Below, in pieces: positions 54,653 through 63,281 of a DNA stretch of 64,000 bases (the stretch's first letter is position 1; the number at the start of each line of letters is the position of its first letter). The translations under genes and the position numbers were made by a program. The notes under the pieces were generated by a model. The model did not search any database. It was not told the origin of the DNA and saw only the letters and a list, made by a program, of their open reading frames with translations. Source of the stretch: Hyphomicrobiales bacterium (lineage in GTDB: Bacteria; Pseudomonadota; Alphaproteobacteria; Rhizobiales; Rhizobiaceae); NCBI GenBank assembly GCA_900472675.1, contig UCJA01000014.1, forward strand, positions 170,962-234,961, read 5' to 3'.

Positions 54653-55975
54653 TCAGGGTTTGACCAGCCGAAGATGCGATGGACGCTTGAGCTGTTCGAG
54701 CGGCTGCGGCTTGAATACGCTGTTCGGCTGGACCGTGGTCACCGGCATGAAGCGCACCGTTTCCCGGTCGAGTGTCGTTACCTCGCGCAGCAGGTCTGAT
54801 GCCTTGCGGGAAAAGGCGTCGATCTGCGTAACGTGCTCACGGCTCGTTCGTGCAAGCACCATGACGGCGCTGCGAAGCTCGGCCGCCTGCTTGCGCTGCG
54901 GGCCGGCCGGCTCGGCCAGCTTTTGTGCCTTCAGGTGGAGTGCCTCCACATAGACGCGGGTTGCCGCCATCTCGCCGGCGATCCGTCCCGACGCCTTGTC
55001 GCCCTCAGCGGCTGTCTGCGCCGCCTGCCGGCCCAGCACAGCCATGGCCGTTGCAGCCTGTGCAGTGTCTTCCACCAGTCGGCGAACCTCTTCCGCGAGG
55101 GCGCCGAGATGGGTGGCATTGGTTGCGTCGTCCGCGGCACCTGCCTTCAGGTGCATTGCCGCCATGTTCGCCTGCAGCGCAAGCTGAAGCATGCGCTCGG
55201 CGATCGGGGTCATAGCGCCGGTGGTTACCGACAGGGTGCGGATGGCATCGAGCGGTGCCACAACGGCCTGCTCCGACCGGCCAAGGTCCAGCATGGCACT
55301 GTGGGCGATGTTGGCGAGATCGCCGACCTCCCGGTCGCGCCGGCTGATGCTGTCGATCAGGCTGCTCGCATCGGCGGCCACCCGGGCGATGTCCGCGGTC
55401 TGGGACACGCAGCCTTCCCGCAGAAGCTGGGACTGCGACTGAAGATCGGCGCCACTGTCATACAGGTTCGATGCCCGGCTGGTGACGGACTGGAGGTTCT
55501 CTTGAAGCCGGGCAAGTGCGCGGTTGAAATCCATCCGCAGCCCTTCGAACTCCTGTGGAAACTCATCCAGCAGACGAACGCCAAAATCGCCGCAGGCCAG
55601 CCGGCGCATGCCGCTGTCCAGGGCAGACAATACATCCCTCAGGGCGCCGGCCTCCAGATGGGCCTGCTCAAGACGCTCATTGGTTTCGGCAACTTCCTGG
55701 GCGTGCAGCGTTTCGCGATGCTGTTCGTCGAAGGTCTGGTCGATCGAAGGTGCGTCCGGGATGGTTGCCTCCGGCTCGATCGCGATCTGTGGAGCCGCCA
55801 GGACGGTCAGATACCGCAGCATCACGGCGCCCAAGGCCAAAGACAGCAGCATGACGCCGATGACTTGCCAGAGGGCAAGACTGCTCGCTGTCAGGAGTGC
55901 TGCGGCGACCAAAGCATTCTGCGCGAGCACCAGCGGAAGAAGCCAAGCGATCGGATTGGGACGTGTGGGCAACAT
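54653..55975 (-). CDS. Methyl-accepting chemotaxis-like protein with degenerate tip
   Basis: A 440-residue membrane protein with two N-terminal helices (about 12-30 and 34-56) and little periplasmic domain. A HAMP-like region (LSALDSGMRRLACGDFGVRL) around 115-165 and a long coiled coil follow. Residues 240-330 resemble an MCP signalling hairpin, but the normally invariant tip (QTNLLALNAAIEAARAGE) is altered to LQLALQANMAAMHLKAG. It may therefore sense cytoplasmic conditions without normal CheA/CheW coupling. AGGAG precedes ATG 55975. It is divergent from ruvC. Confidence 0.8.
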   Translation of the reverse strand: MLPTRPNPIAWLLPLVLAQNALVAAALLTASSLALWQVIGVMLLSLALGAVMLRYLTVLAAPQIAIEPEATIPDAPSIDQTFDEQHRETLHAQEVAETNERLEQAHLEAGALRDVLSALDSGMRRLACGDFGVRLLDEFPQEFEGLRMDFNRALARLQENLQSVTSRASNLYDSGADLQSQSQLLREGCVSQTADIARVAADASSLIDSISRRDREVGDLANIAHSAMLDLGRSEQAVVAPLDAIRTLSVTTGAMTPIAERMLQLALQANMAAMHLKAGAADDATNATHLGALAEEVRRLVEDTAQAATAMAVLGRQAAQTAAEGDKASGRIAGEMAATRVYVEALHLKAQKLAEPAGPQRKQAAELRSAVMVLARTSREHVTQIDAFSRKASDLLREVTTLDRETVRFMPVTTVQPNSVFKPQPLEQLKRPSHLRLVKP

Positions 55976-56140
55976 GACCGGACTCCTCGTTATCAGTCCG
56001 TTAACGCGCGGTTGCCGCCACCGTTGCCGCCGCGGCCCTGCCCATCGTGGACATGGTTAGCGGGGGATTAATGCTTAACTGTTTCTGGTTTGTTCACATT
56101 TGCATGGCAGACAGGCTGCATGCACGCTAATCTCACCCAC

Positions 56141-56650
56141 ATGACACACACGATTCGCATCATCGGGATCGACCCTGGACTTCGGCGCACGGGCTGGGGG
56201 ATCATCGAGACGATTGGCAACAGCCTGCGCTTCATTGCCTCCGGCACGGTGACGACCGACGGCGAACTCGATCTGGCGTCGCGGCTTTGCCAGCTTCACG
56301 ATGGTCTGGCGGAAGTTGTCCACTCCTACCAGCCGCAGGAGGCGGCGGTGGAGCAGACTTTCGTCAACAAGGATGCGGTGGCAACTCTGAAGCTCGGGCA
56401 GGCGCGGGGCGTCGTGATGCTGGTTCCCGCGCGGGCAGGGCTGCCGGTGGCGGAGTATGCGCCCAATGCGGTGAAGAAGTCGGTCATCGGCGTCGGCCAC
56501 GGCGACAAGCAACAGATCCACATGATGGTGAAGATCCTGATGCCGAAGGCGGAGTTCAAGGGCAATGACGCGGCGGATGCCTTGGCGATCGCCATCTGTC
56601 ATGCGCATAACCGCGGCGGGCAGAGAATGCGCCAGGCCCTGGCGAGTTGA
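56141..56650 (+). CDS. ruvC: Holliday junction resolvase RuvC
   Basis: The 169-residue endonuclease cuts Holliday junctions. Catalytic carboxylates lie in [15 protein letters not shown] (D11), [11 protein letters not shown] (Glu) and [15 protein letters not shown] (Asp). Start ATG 56141 gives the usual length and N-terminus; in-frame ATGs at 56120 and 56090 are alternatives. It begins the ruvC-ruvA-ruvB operon, with ruvA 34 bases downstream. Confidence 0.96.
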   Translation: MTHTIRIIGIDPGLRRTGWGIIETIGNSLRFIASGTVTTDGELDLASRLCQLHDGLAEVVHSYQPQEAAVEQTFVNKDAVATLKLGQARGVVMLVPARAGLPVAEYAPNAVKKSVIGVGHGDKQQIHMMVKILMPKAEFKGNDAADALAIAICHAHNRGGQRMRQALAS

Positions 56651-56684
56651 TGCCTCCTGCAACCTTCTTTGACGGACCCTGTTC

Positions 56685-57302
56685 ATGATCGGCAAGCTCA
56701 AAGGCACTATCGAGGAGATCGGCGACGACTACGTGCTCGTGGACGTGCATGGCGTCTGCTACGTCGCCTATTGTTCGGCCCGTACGCTGGGGCGGATCGG
56801 ATCGGCGGGCGAGGCGATCGTGCTGTTCATCGAGACCTATGTCCGCGAGGACCAGTTGAGGCTGTTCGGCTTCCTGTCGGCGCTGGAACGGGAATGGTTC
56901 AACCTGCTGCAGAGCGTCCAGGGCGTTGGTGCCAAGGTGGCGCTTGCCGTGCTCTCGACGCTGACACCCGGCGAACTCGCCAATGCCATCGCGCTGCAGG
57001 ACAAGGTCGCGGTATCGCGCGCGCCAGGCGTGGGGCCGAAGGTGGCGGTGCGGATCGTGACGGAGCTCAAGAACAAGGCGCCAGCCTTTGCGGGCGAAGC
57101 CTCCGCCAACATTGGCTTCAAACAGGAGCTGGGCGAGGGCGTGGCCTCGGCGCCTGTCTCCGACGCGGTCTCCGCGCTCACCAATCTTGGTTATTCGCGC
57201 GACCAGGCTGCCAATGCGGTCGCTGCGGCGATGAAAGTCGCTGGCGAGGGAGCAGATAGCGCCAAGCTCATCCGGTTCGGGCTCAAGGAACTGTCGCGGT
57301 GA
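56685..57302 (+). CDS. ruvA: Holliday junction DNA helicase subunit RuvA
   Basis: A 205-residue junction-binding protein. Domain I ([26 protein letters not shown], in part), the two helix-hairpin-helix motifs ([15 protein letters not shown] and [16 protein letters not shown]) and the C-terminal RuvB-binding domain ([20 protein letters not shown]) are intact. With RuvB it drives branch migration. Its stop overlaps the start of a PIN-domain fragment. Confidence 0.97.
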   Translation: MIGKLKGTIEEIGDDYVLVDVHGVCYVAYCSARTLGRIGSAGEAIVLFIETYVREDQLRLFGFLSALEREWFNLLQSVQGVGAKVALAVLSTLTPGELANAIALQDKVAVSRAPGVGPKVAVRIVTELKNKAPAFAGEASANIGFKQELGEGVASAPVSDAVSALTNLGYSRDQAANAVAAAMKVAGEGADSAKLIRFGLKELSR

Positions 57303-57517
57303 TCTTTCCGTCCGATTTGATCGGGTCCCACATTTCGGCTAATGTCGGAAAACATCATGACCTCGTCGTAAAAGCACTGCGGCAAGTCGAACAGAAGAAT
57401 GCCGACTTTGCGGATGCGCTCATTGCCGCTAGGTCCCTGCGGGAGGGCTGTGCCTCGATCATCACCTTTGACCGCAAGGCCGCTGCCCGTGTGCCCGGCA
57501 TGGAACTGCTTGCATGA
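57299..57517 (+). pseudogene. PIN-domain (VapC-like) C-terminal remnant inside the ruv operon
   Basis: A 72-residue frame from GTG 57299 (overlapping the ruvA stop) to 57517 (overlapping the ruvB start, ATGA). Residues 30-72 match the end of a PIN-domain ribonuclease: VEQKNADFADALIAARSLREGC and [19 protein letters not shown] carry the two C-terminal acidic active-site positions. The N-terminal half of a PIN domain (first Asp) is missing and no antitoxin is adjacent, so it is a truncated toxin. The frame is open and close-packed with both neighbours, so it may still be translated and couple ruvA to ruvB. Confidence 0.7.
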
Positions 57518-58554
57518 CTTTACCCAATCCCATTCTGTCGCCCGTCAAGAAGGGCGAAGACCTGGACGCGGCGCTGCGGCCGCAGACACTCGACGAATTC
57601 ACCGGCCAGGCCGAGGCACGCGCCAACCTGAAGGTGTTCATCGAGGCTGCGAAGAACCGCGGCGAGGCGCTGGACCACGTGCTGTTCGTCGGGCCTCCAG
57701 GGCTCGGCAAGACCACGCTGGCGCAGATCATGGCGAAGGAACTGGGCGTCAACTTCCGTTCGACTTCCGGTCCCGTCATCGCCAAGGCCGGGGATCTCGC
57801 GGCGCTTCTCACCAATCTCGAAGAGCGCGACGTGCTCTTCATCGACGAGATCCATCGCCTGAGCCCGGCGGTCGAAGAAATCCTCTATCCGGCGATGGAG
57901 GATTTCCAGCTCGACCTGATCATCGGCGAAGGGCCGGCAGCGCGGTCGGTGAAGATCGACCTATCGAAGTTTACCCTGGTGGCCGCAACCACTCGGCTCG
58001 GGCTTTTGACCACGCCGCTGCGCGACCGGTTCGGCATTCCGGTGCGCCTCAATTTCTATACGGTGGAGGAGTTGGAGCTGATCGTCCGGCGCGGCGCGCG
58101 GCTGATGAGCCTCGGCATCACCGACGACGGAGCCCGCGAGATTGCCCGGCGGGCGCGGGGCACGCCGCGGATTGCCGGACGGTTGCTGCGCCGGGTGCGC
58201 GATTTCGCCGAAGTCGCCCGTGCCGAGGCGGTCACCAAGGAGATCGCCGACGAGGCTCTCACCCGGCTTCTGGTGGACAACATGGGTCTTGATCAGCTCG
58301 ACAAGCGCTATCTGAACATGATCGCCGTCAACTTCGGTGGTGGACCAGTGGGCATCGAGACGATCGCCGCGGGCCTTTCGGAACCGCGCGATGCGATCGA
58401 GGATATCATCGAGCCTTACATGATCCAGCAGGGGTTCATCCAGCGGACGCCGCGGGGAAGGGTGCTGACTGCCAACGCCTGGAAGCACCTTGGCCTGCAG
58501 CCGCCGAAAGACCTGGAAGCCGCACAATTCCGCATGAGCCTTGATGATGACTGA
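57514..58554 (+). CDS. ruvB: Holliday junction branch-migration ATPase RuvB
   Basis: A 346-residue AAA+ motor. Walker A GPPGLGKT (60-67), Walker [12 protein letters not shown] near 110, sensor 1 [12 protein letters not shown] and arginine-finger RDRFG near 170, and a C-terminal winged helix ([19 protein letters not shown]). Its ATG overlaps the PIN remnant stop by four bases. It completes the ruv operon; a NUDIX gene overlaps its end. Confidence 0.97.
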   Translation: MTLPNPILSPVKKGEDLDAALRPQTLDEFTGQAEARANLKVFIEAAKNRGEALDHVLFVGPPGLGKTTLAQIMAKELGVNFRSTSGPVIAKAGDLAALLTNLEERDVLFIDEIHRLSPAVEEILYPAMEDFQLDLIIGEGPAARSVKIDLSKFTLVAATTRLGLLTTPLRDRFGIPVRLNFYTVEELELIVRRGARLMSLGITDDGAREIARRARGTPRIAGRLLRRVRDFAEVARAEAVTKEIADEALTRLLVDNMGLDQLDKRYLNMIAVNFGGGPVGIETIAAGLSEPRDAIEDIIEPYMIQQGFIQRTPRGRVLTANAWKHLGLQPPKDLEAAQFRMSLDDD

Positions 58555-59065
58555 GCCGCAGGATTTTCGCATCCGCAAGATTTTCGAGCCGCAGCGCATC
58601 TTCCAGATGCGCGTGGCAGGGCTTGGCTTTCGGGACGGGCATGTGCTGGTGCATCGGGCTGTGCACGAGACCTTCTGGACGTTTCCGGGCGGCCGGGCCG
58701 AGCTCGGTGAGAGGTCCGAGGAGACGTTGAAGCGGGAGATGGTGGAAGAGCTTGGCGTGGCGGTCACGATCGACCGCCTGCTCTGGGTGGTGGAGAACTT
58801 CTTCCACTACGAGGGCCACGACTGGCACGAGCTTGGCTTCTACTACCGGATGGAGCTGCCCTCGCACTTTCCGTTTCATCCAACGGATATTGTTCACCGC
58901 GTCCAGGACGGCCACGAGCTGGAGTTCAAGTGGGTTCGTGCGACGACTGAGGCGCTGCGTGCCCTCGATATTCCCCCGCGCTTCATCGCGGAAGAGATCG
59001 AACGCCTTCCCGAAACCGTCCGGCATGTGGTCTGGCGGGACGGCGATCTCGATGTAAAATCCTGA
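58544..59065 (+). CDS. NUDIX hydrolase
   Basis: A 173-residue NUDIX protein. The Nudix box [20 protein letters not shown] followed by ELGV lies near residues 48-71 with all catalytic glutamates (REMVEE). The substrate is likely a nucleoside diphosphate derivative and cannot be resolved. It starts at ATG 58544 or 58547, overlapping the end of ruvB, and so is co-translated with the ruv operon. Confidence 0.92.
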   Translation: MMTEPQDFRIRKIFEPQRIFQMRVAGLGFRDGHVLVHRAVHETFWTFPGGRAELGERSEETLKREMVEELGVAVTIDRLLWVVENFFHYEGHDWHELGFYYRMELPSHFPFHPTDIVHRVQDGHELEFKWVRATTEALRALDIPPRFIAEEIERLPETVRHVVWRDGDLDVKS

Positions 59066-59070
59066 GTTTC

Positions 59071-59095
59071 GGAACAAGCATCGGCGGCTTCAGTT
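59071..59095 (+). promoter_or_regulatory. EcfG-type promoter of the DUF2945 operon
   Basis: GGAAC (59071-59075), 16 bases, AGTT (59092-59095), close to the EcfG consensus GGAAC-N16/17-CGTT; predicted start near 59103, ATG at 59124. Confidence 0.6.
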
Positions 59096-59123
59096 TTCCC
59101 CAGAGAAGACAAGGAGCCACGAC

Positions 59124-59345
59124 ATGCAGAAGATCAACGTCGGAAACGAAGTCGAGTGGAAGTGGGGCAAGGGCACAGGCGAAGGCAAGGTCGCTGAAAA
59201 GTTCACCCATGACGTCGAACGGAAGATCAAGGGCAAGAGCGTCAAGCGCAAGGCCGACGCGGAAAAGCCCGCGTTCCTGGTCAAGCAGGATGACGGCGCA
59301 CGTGTTCTGAAAAGCCAGTCCGAATTGAAGAAGACCGATGGTTGA
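59124..59345 (+). CDS. DUF2945 (HVA1 Tudor-like) protein
   Basis: A 73-residue basic protein of the DUF2945/hypervirulence-associated Tudor family: VGNEVEWKWGKGTGEGKVAE, KFTHDVERKIKG, KRKADAEKPAFLVKQDDGAR. It is a small beta-barrel of unknown role, common near stress genes. AAGGAG precedes its ATG, and an EcfG-like promoter lies just upstream. Its last eight bases overlap the start of the next gene. Confidence 0.88.
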   Translation: MQKINVGNEVEWKWGKGTGEGKVAEKFTHDVERKIKGKSVKRKADAEKPAFLVKQDDGARVLKSQSELKKTDG

Positions 59346-59739
59346 GGGACGGACGGCGGGCAGCAAAGACGCCAGGGGCAGTCATGCAGAGGCCGAAAGC
59401 CTGGACTTCCGCGCTCCGGACGCGGTAGCGGCGGCCGCTGACAAGGGGCTCAAGCTGCGCCAGCAGTTCCGTCGCGGCGGGACGACCATCGGTATCGCCA
59501 GAGCGCGCGACCTGAAGCATCAGAAATCGCTGTCCGAAAAGACGGTCAGGCGCATGGTCAGCTATTTTGCGCGCCATAACGTCGACAAGCGGTCAGAAAA
59601 TTTCGGCGACGAGGAAAATCCGTCGGCCGGATATATAGCCTGGCTGTTGTGGGGCGGCGATGCGGGCCGCGTCTGGGCCGAAGAGCACAAGCAGGCGTTC
59701 GAAAAGGCGAAGGCTGGCGCGAAGGCGAATAAGCACTAA
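59338..59739 (+). CDS. Hypothetical protein with phage-like VRRMVSYFARHxVDK motif
   Basis: A 133-residue protein. Residues 60-110 (SLSEKTVRRMVSYFARHNVD, PSAGYIAWLLWGGDAGRVWA) match a segment I recall from phage-derived and stress-linked proteins of unknown function. N- and C-termini are low-complexity and basic. It overlaps DUF2945 by eight bases, so the two genes form one operon under the stress-type promoter. Its stop codon overlaps that of sqdC on the opposite strand. Confidence 0.8.
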   Translation: MVEGRTAGSKDARGSHAEAESLDFRAPDAVAAAADKGLKLRQQFRRGGTTIGIARARDLKHQKSLSEKTVRRMVSYFARHNVDKRSENFGDEENPSAGYIAWLLWGGDAGRVWAEEHKQAFEKAKAGAKANKH

Positions 59740-60623
59740 CGGCTCCCGATGACCTTGGACGAGAGTATCTCTAAGGTCTCTTCGAGGAGGTCGCGTCCGC
59801 CCGGGTGCCAGCCTAAGGCGCGGATCTTTCCGGTCGCCATCAGACTAATGCCGGCTGCGTCTGCCGCCGCCGGTTTGCTGCTTTGCGACGGTAGGAGATG
59901 GGCAACGATCTGCCGCGTATCCACTACGAGGTCGGAGAGGTTGAAGTTTTGGCCTGTGACACGACCGGCATCTGCTTCGAGAAGCAGTCGGGCGGCGGCG
60001 CCCACGTCCCGGCCATGCACTTCGGTGCTAAGGCGGGGCGCGACAGGCCTTCCAGCCAGATAATCCGCGAAGAGCAATTCCCATTTGTTCGGCAGCAGGT
60101 CGCCGTAGACGCCGGTCAGGCGAAGGCTGCTGACCGCAAAGTTTTTGTCGGCCATTTTGGCAAGAGCCTGCTCCGCCTCAAGCTTTATCTGGCCATAGAG
60201 GCTCGTGGGAGCGAGCGGCATGTCTTCCCGCAGAACCGTGCCCTGAGGAAGCCCGTCATAGACCGCGCGGCTGGAGAGGAAGACGGCGCGCGAAACGCCA
60301 GCTGCCCGACAGGTTTCGAATAGCCTTAGAGTGCCGTCAAGGTTGCGGCGGCGAAAGCCTGTGGCATCGTCACCTTCGCCGCCCCGGTATTTTCCGGGCA
60401 GATGGTCGAATGCTGCGTGGACGAAGGCGTCGATCCCGTGAAACGCCGCATTCTGCTGCAGATCCGGGTCGAGCTGGAGGGGTGTGAAGTCGACATCACG
60501 GCTGAACCATCCCGCAAGCGGCGGAGTACGGCCGCCAGCCCTCACGGCATAGCCGGTCTCAAGAAGGCTTTCGACGATGTAGCGACCAACAAGGCCGGTC
60601 GCCCCGGAGACGAGCACCCTCAT
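59736..60623 (-). CDS. sqdC: Sulfolipid operon reductase/epimerase (SqdC-like)
   Basis: A 295-residue NAD(P)-binding short-chain dehydrogenase/epimerase. The Rossmann motif GATGLVGRYIVESLL opens it, SSRAVYDGLP and SLYGQIKLEAEQAL (YxxxK) give the catalytic pair. It is the third gene of an operon whose first gene is a clear UDP-sulfoquinovose synthase; this position corresponds to sqdC in rhizobia and Rhodobacter, a putative reductase needed for normal sulfolipid formation. Its ATG overlaps the sqdD stop (ATGA). Confidence 0.8.
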   Translation of the reverse strand: MRVLVSGATGLVGRYIVESLLETGYAVRAGGRTPPLAGWFSRDVDFTPLQLDPDLQQNAAFHGIDAFVHAAFDHLPGKYRGGEGDDATGFRRRNLDGTLRLFETCRAAGVSRAVFLSSRAVYDGLPQGTVLREDMPLAPTSLYGQIKLEAEQALAKMADKNFAVSSLRLTGVYGDLLPNKWELLFADYLAGRPVAPRLSTEVHGRDVGAAARLLLEADAGRVTGQNFNLSDLVVDTRQIVAHLLPSQSSKPAAADAAGISLMATGKIRALGWHPGGRDLLEETLEILSSKVIGSR

Positions 60624-61429
60624 GGCTTTGCCGGCGGCAGGGGAAGTGATGGCCAGTCGATGTCACGACCGTCGTGTAGGGCTTGCCACAATCCAATGAG
60701 CGGCTTCAGCCGGTCTGCCTTGGGGTGGTTCTTCTCCCAGGGCTTTTCATACTGGAAATGGAGGATGGCAATGCTGTCCCAGTCCCACAGCTCCGGCAGG
60801 TTGAACCAGACATACTGGAGCATGTTCATGAAGACCGGCAGGCCGTGCCAGTCGGGGAAGAAGCTTTCCAAAAAGCTCTGGTCGGTGCGGCGCCAGAACC
60901 TGTCGGGCGCGTCCAGAGCCTCCAGCATGGCCTGATAGGTGGCAAGCGAGGGCCGGGCGACGAAGACACCGGAGTTCAGCCGATGGAAATCGGCAAGGCT
61001 CTCGTAGACGTTCGGCGCAGCGGAAAATTCCGGGTAGCCGAACAGCTTGTCGATGGGCTTCAGGACCACCGCATCCGCATCGATGAAGACGCAGGTCTCA
61101 TAGTCTGTCAGCTGCCAGAGACGTAGCTTGCAGAAGTTGTCGAGAGGCGAGTGAAAGTCAGGCTTACGTCCCTTGGTGAAGGGTGCTGCGCCGTGCAGAT
61201 TGCCGCGGGCATGGCGATCATTGAAGGCGTCCGAAAGCGGCAGGTGCTCGACCGGGATCAGCCGGCAGCCGAGGGCAGCCAGCGGCGCAAGGACATCCGG
61301 TGCAACGGCGCCGGTGTGGAGCACGACGATATCGGCGGTGGTGCCGACGCGCAGGATCGAACGCACGAGGGCCGTAGCCCCCATGGCGTAGTCGGCATTG
61401 GTGACCAGGGTCACGAAGGCATGTCTCAT
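60620..61429 (-). CDS. sqdD: GT8-type glycosyltransferase (SqdD-like)
   Basis: A 269-residue glycogenin-like family 8 glycosyltransferase. FVTLVTNADYAMGATALVRS opens it and the DxD metal motif lies in CVFIDADAVVLKPIDK near 118; LNSGVFVARPSLATY and ILHFQYEKPWEKNHP follow. In the sqdBDC operon SqdD is the candidate sulfoquinovosyl transferase that moves sulfoquinovose to diacylglycerol. It lies 31 bases after sqdB and overlaps sqdC by four. Confidence 0.87.
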   Translation of the reverse strand: MRHAFVTLVTNADYAMGATALVRSILRVGTTADIVVLHTGAVAPDVLAPLAALGCRLIPVEHLPLSDAFNDRHARGNLHGAAPFTKGRKPDFHSPLDNFCKLRLWQLTDYETCVFIDADAVVLKPIDKLFGYPEFSAAPNVYESLADFHRLNSGVFVARPSLATYQAMLEALDAPDRFWRRTDQSFLESFFPDWHGLPVFMNMLQYVWFNLPELWDWDSIAILHFQYEKPWEKNHPKADRLKPLIGLWQALHDGRDIDWPSLPLPPAKP

Positions 61430-61460
61430 GGAAAAGTCCGTTTCAGGCCGTCGCTGCTAT

Positions 61461-62681
61461 TTACGAGACCGACTTCAGCCGGCGCCCTTCCGGATCATGC
61501 TCCACTTTGGCGGCGATGTCCCGTGTCCAGGCCGACACCGCCGGAACGCGAGTCCGATCAACGCGGTAGGCGTATTTCTTGCCAACGTCGACGATCTCGG
61601 CAAGTAGTCCTTCGCCGAGCGTTGTCGGGGCAAGGCCAAGGCCGAGGAACTTCTCGTTCTTGACGACCAGATCGTTTTCCGGTGCTTCCTTGCGCGGGTT
61701 GGGCAACCAGGCGATCTGCGAGCCGGTCATGCGCGAAATCATTTCGGCGAGGTCCCGGACCCGGTGGGTCTCGGTCATCTGGTTGAAGATCTCGACGCGA
61801 CTGCTGCGGGCCGGCGGGTTGCTGAGCGCGATCTCGATGCAGCGAACGGAATCCTGGATGTGGATGAAGGCGCGGGTTTGGCCGCCGGTGCCATGCACGG
61901 TCAGCGGATAGCCGATCGCCGCCTGGATCAGGAAGCGGTTGAGCACGGTGCCGTAGTCGCCGTCATAGTCGAAGCGGTTGATGAGCTGCTCGTGGCGGCG
62001 CGTCTGTTCGGTGTGGGTGCCCCAGACAATGCCCTGGTGCAGGTCGGTGATGCGCAGGCCGTCGTTCTTGGCGTAGAACTGGAACAGCTGCTGATCCAGG
62101 CATTTGGTCATGTGGTAGATGGAGCCGGGATTGCTCGGATAGAGGATTTCCTGGCTGACGGTGCGCCCGTCCATGGTTTCGATCCCGACCGGCAGATAGC
62201 CTTCCGGAATGGCGGCGCCCACCGTCGAATAGCCGTAGACGCCCATGGTGCCGAGATGCACGAGATGCGCGTCGAGATCGAGCTCAACCATCGCGTTGAG
62301 CAGATTGTGGGTGGCGTTGACGTTGTTGTTGACGGTGTAGTTCTTGTGGCGATCGCTCTTCATGGAGTAGGGGGCGGCTCGCTGTTCGGCGAAATGGATG
62401 ATGGCATCCGGGCGGTGCTTGGCGAGCCAGCCTTTGAGGAGTTCGTAGTCCCTGGCAAGGTCGATCAGGTGAAAATGGATCCGGCGTCCGGTTTCCGCAT
62501 GCCAGATCCGGGTGCGCTCCTGGATCGAGTCCATAGGCGTCAGCGACTGGACGCCAAGCTCCGTGTCGATCCACCGCCGGGACAGGTTGTCGATGATGTG
62601 GATGTCGTGCCCAGCCTCCGAGAGATGGAGGGAGGTCGGCCATCCGACGAAACCGTCGCCGCCCAGAACTGCGATCTTCAT
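61461..62681 (-). CDS. sqdB: UDP-sulfoquinovose synthase
   Basis: A 406-residue enzyme that forms UDP-sulfoquinovose from UDP-glucose and sulfite, using bound NAD. The Rossmann opening is IAVLGGDGFVGWPTSLHLS; the ALIHFAEQRAAPYSMKS-type loop, LGTMGVYGYST and IYHMTKCLDQQLF (catalytic YxxxK) mark the SqdB subfamily rather than other epimerases. It heads the sqdBDC operon for sulfolipid, made by rhizobia especially when phosphate is short. GGAGAAG precedes the ATG; no clear PHO box is visible upstream. Confidence 0.95.
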   Translation of the reverse strand: MKIAVLGGDGFVGWPTSLHLSEAGHDIHIIDNLSRRWIDTELGVQSLTPMDSIQERTRIWHAETGRRIHFHLIDLARDYELLKGWLAKHRPDAIIHFAEQRAAPYSMKSDRHKNYTVNNNVNATHNLLNAMVELDLDAHLVHLGTMGVYGYSTVGAAIPEGYLPVGIETMDGRTVSQEILYPSNPGSIYHMTKCLDQQLFQFYAKNDGLRITDLHQGIVWGTHTEQTRRHEQLINRFDYDGDYGTVLNRFLIQAAIGYPLTVHGTGGQTRAFIHIQDSVRCIEIALSNPPARSSRVEIFNQMTETHRVRDLAEMISRMTGSQIAWLPNPRKEAPENDLVVKNEKFLGLGLAPTTLGEGLLAEIVDVGKKYAYRVDRTRVPAVSAWTRDIAAKVEHDPEGRRLKSVS

Positions 62682-62807
62682 GGAGCTTCTCCGCTGCTTT
62701 TCGACACTTCCCTGATAGAAAGGATATGTGACAGGAATCAGACGCCAAACTGGGTCGGTATTCTCACTGTATCCAGTAGGGCAGGGATTATTTTCTGAGG
62801 CAAGGGC

Positions 62808-63260
62808 ATGGATGACATGAATTTTGCGCTGGCAGGCGAACTGACGGAATCAGGTCATCGGCTAACTCAACGCGTTTATTACGAGGACACGGATTTTTCC
62901 GGCGTCGTCTACCACGCCCGCTACCTGCATTTCCTCGAACGGGGTCGCACGGATTATCTGCGCTGCCTCGGCTGCGAGCAAAGCGCGCTTCTTTCGGCCG
63001 ATCAGGAGGGGCTGGTGTTCGTGGTCCATCGGATGGAGATCGACTTCAAGCAACCGGCGCGGATGGATGACATCCTGACCATCCAGACCGTGACGGAAAA
63101 GGCCGGCGGCGCAAAGATGGTGCTGTCCCAAGAGGTCCGCTGCGGCGAGACCTTGCTGATCGCTGCCAGGGTGGTGATCGCCGTCATCAACCGGATGGGC
63201 CGACCGCGTCGCCTGCCGGAGACGATTGCAGAGAAGTTCCTCGGCATGACTGCGCGTTAG
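62808..63260 (+). CDS. ybgC: Tol-Pal-associated acyl-CoA thioesterase YbgC
   Basis: A 150-residue hotdog-fold thioesterase. The YbgC signature YYEDTDFSGVVYHARYLHFLERGRTD lies near 23 (shown in part: DTDFSGVVYHARYL with the catalytic Asp). It hydrolyses acyl-CoA or acyl-ACP and is linked to Tol-Pal in many bacteria. In rhizobia it normally lies between ruvB and tolQ; here it is separated from ruvB by the stress and sqd genes and is followed by a convergent gene, not tolQ, within the window. GAGG precedes ATG 62808. Confidence 0.93.
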   Translation: MDDMNFALAGELTESGHRLTQRVYYEDTDFSGVVYHARYLHFLERGRTDYLRCLGCEQSALLSADQEGLVFVVHRMEIDFKQPARMDDILTIQTVTEKAGGAKMVLSQEVRCGETLLIAARVVIAVINRMGRPRRLPETIAEKFLGMTAR

Positions 63261-63281
63261 CAGAGCACTCTTGGCGGGTGG

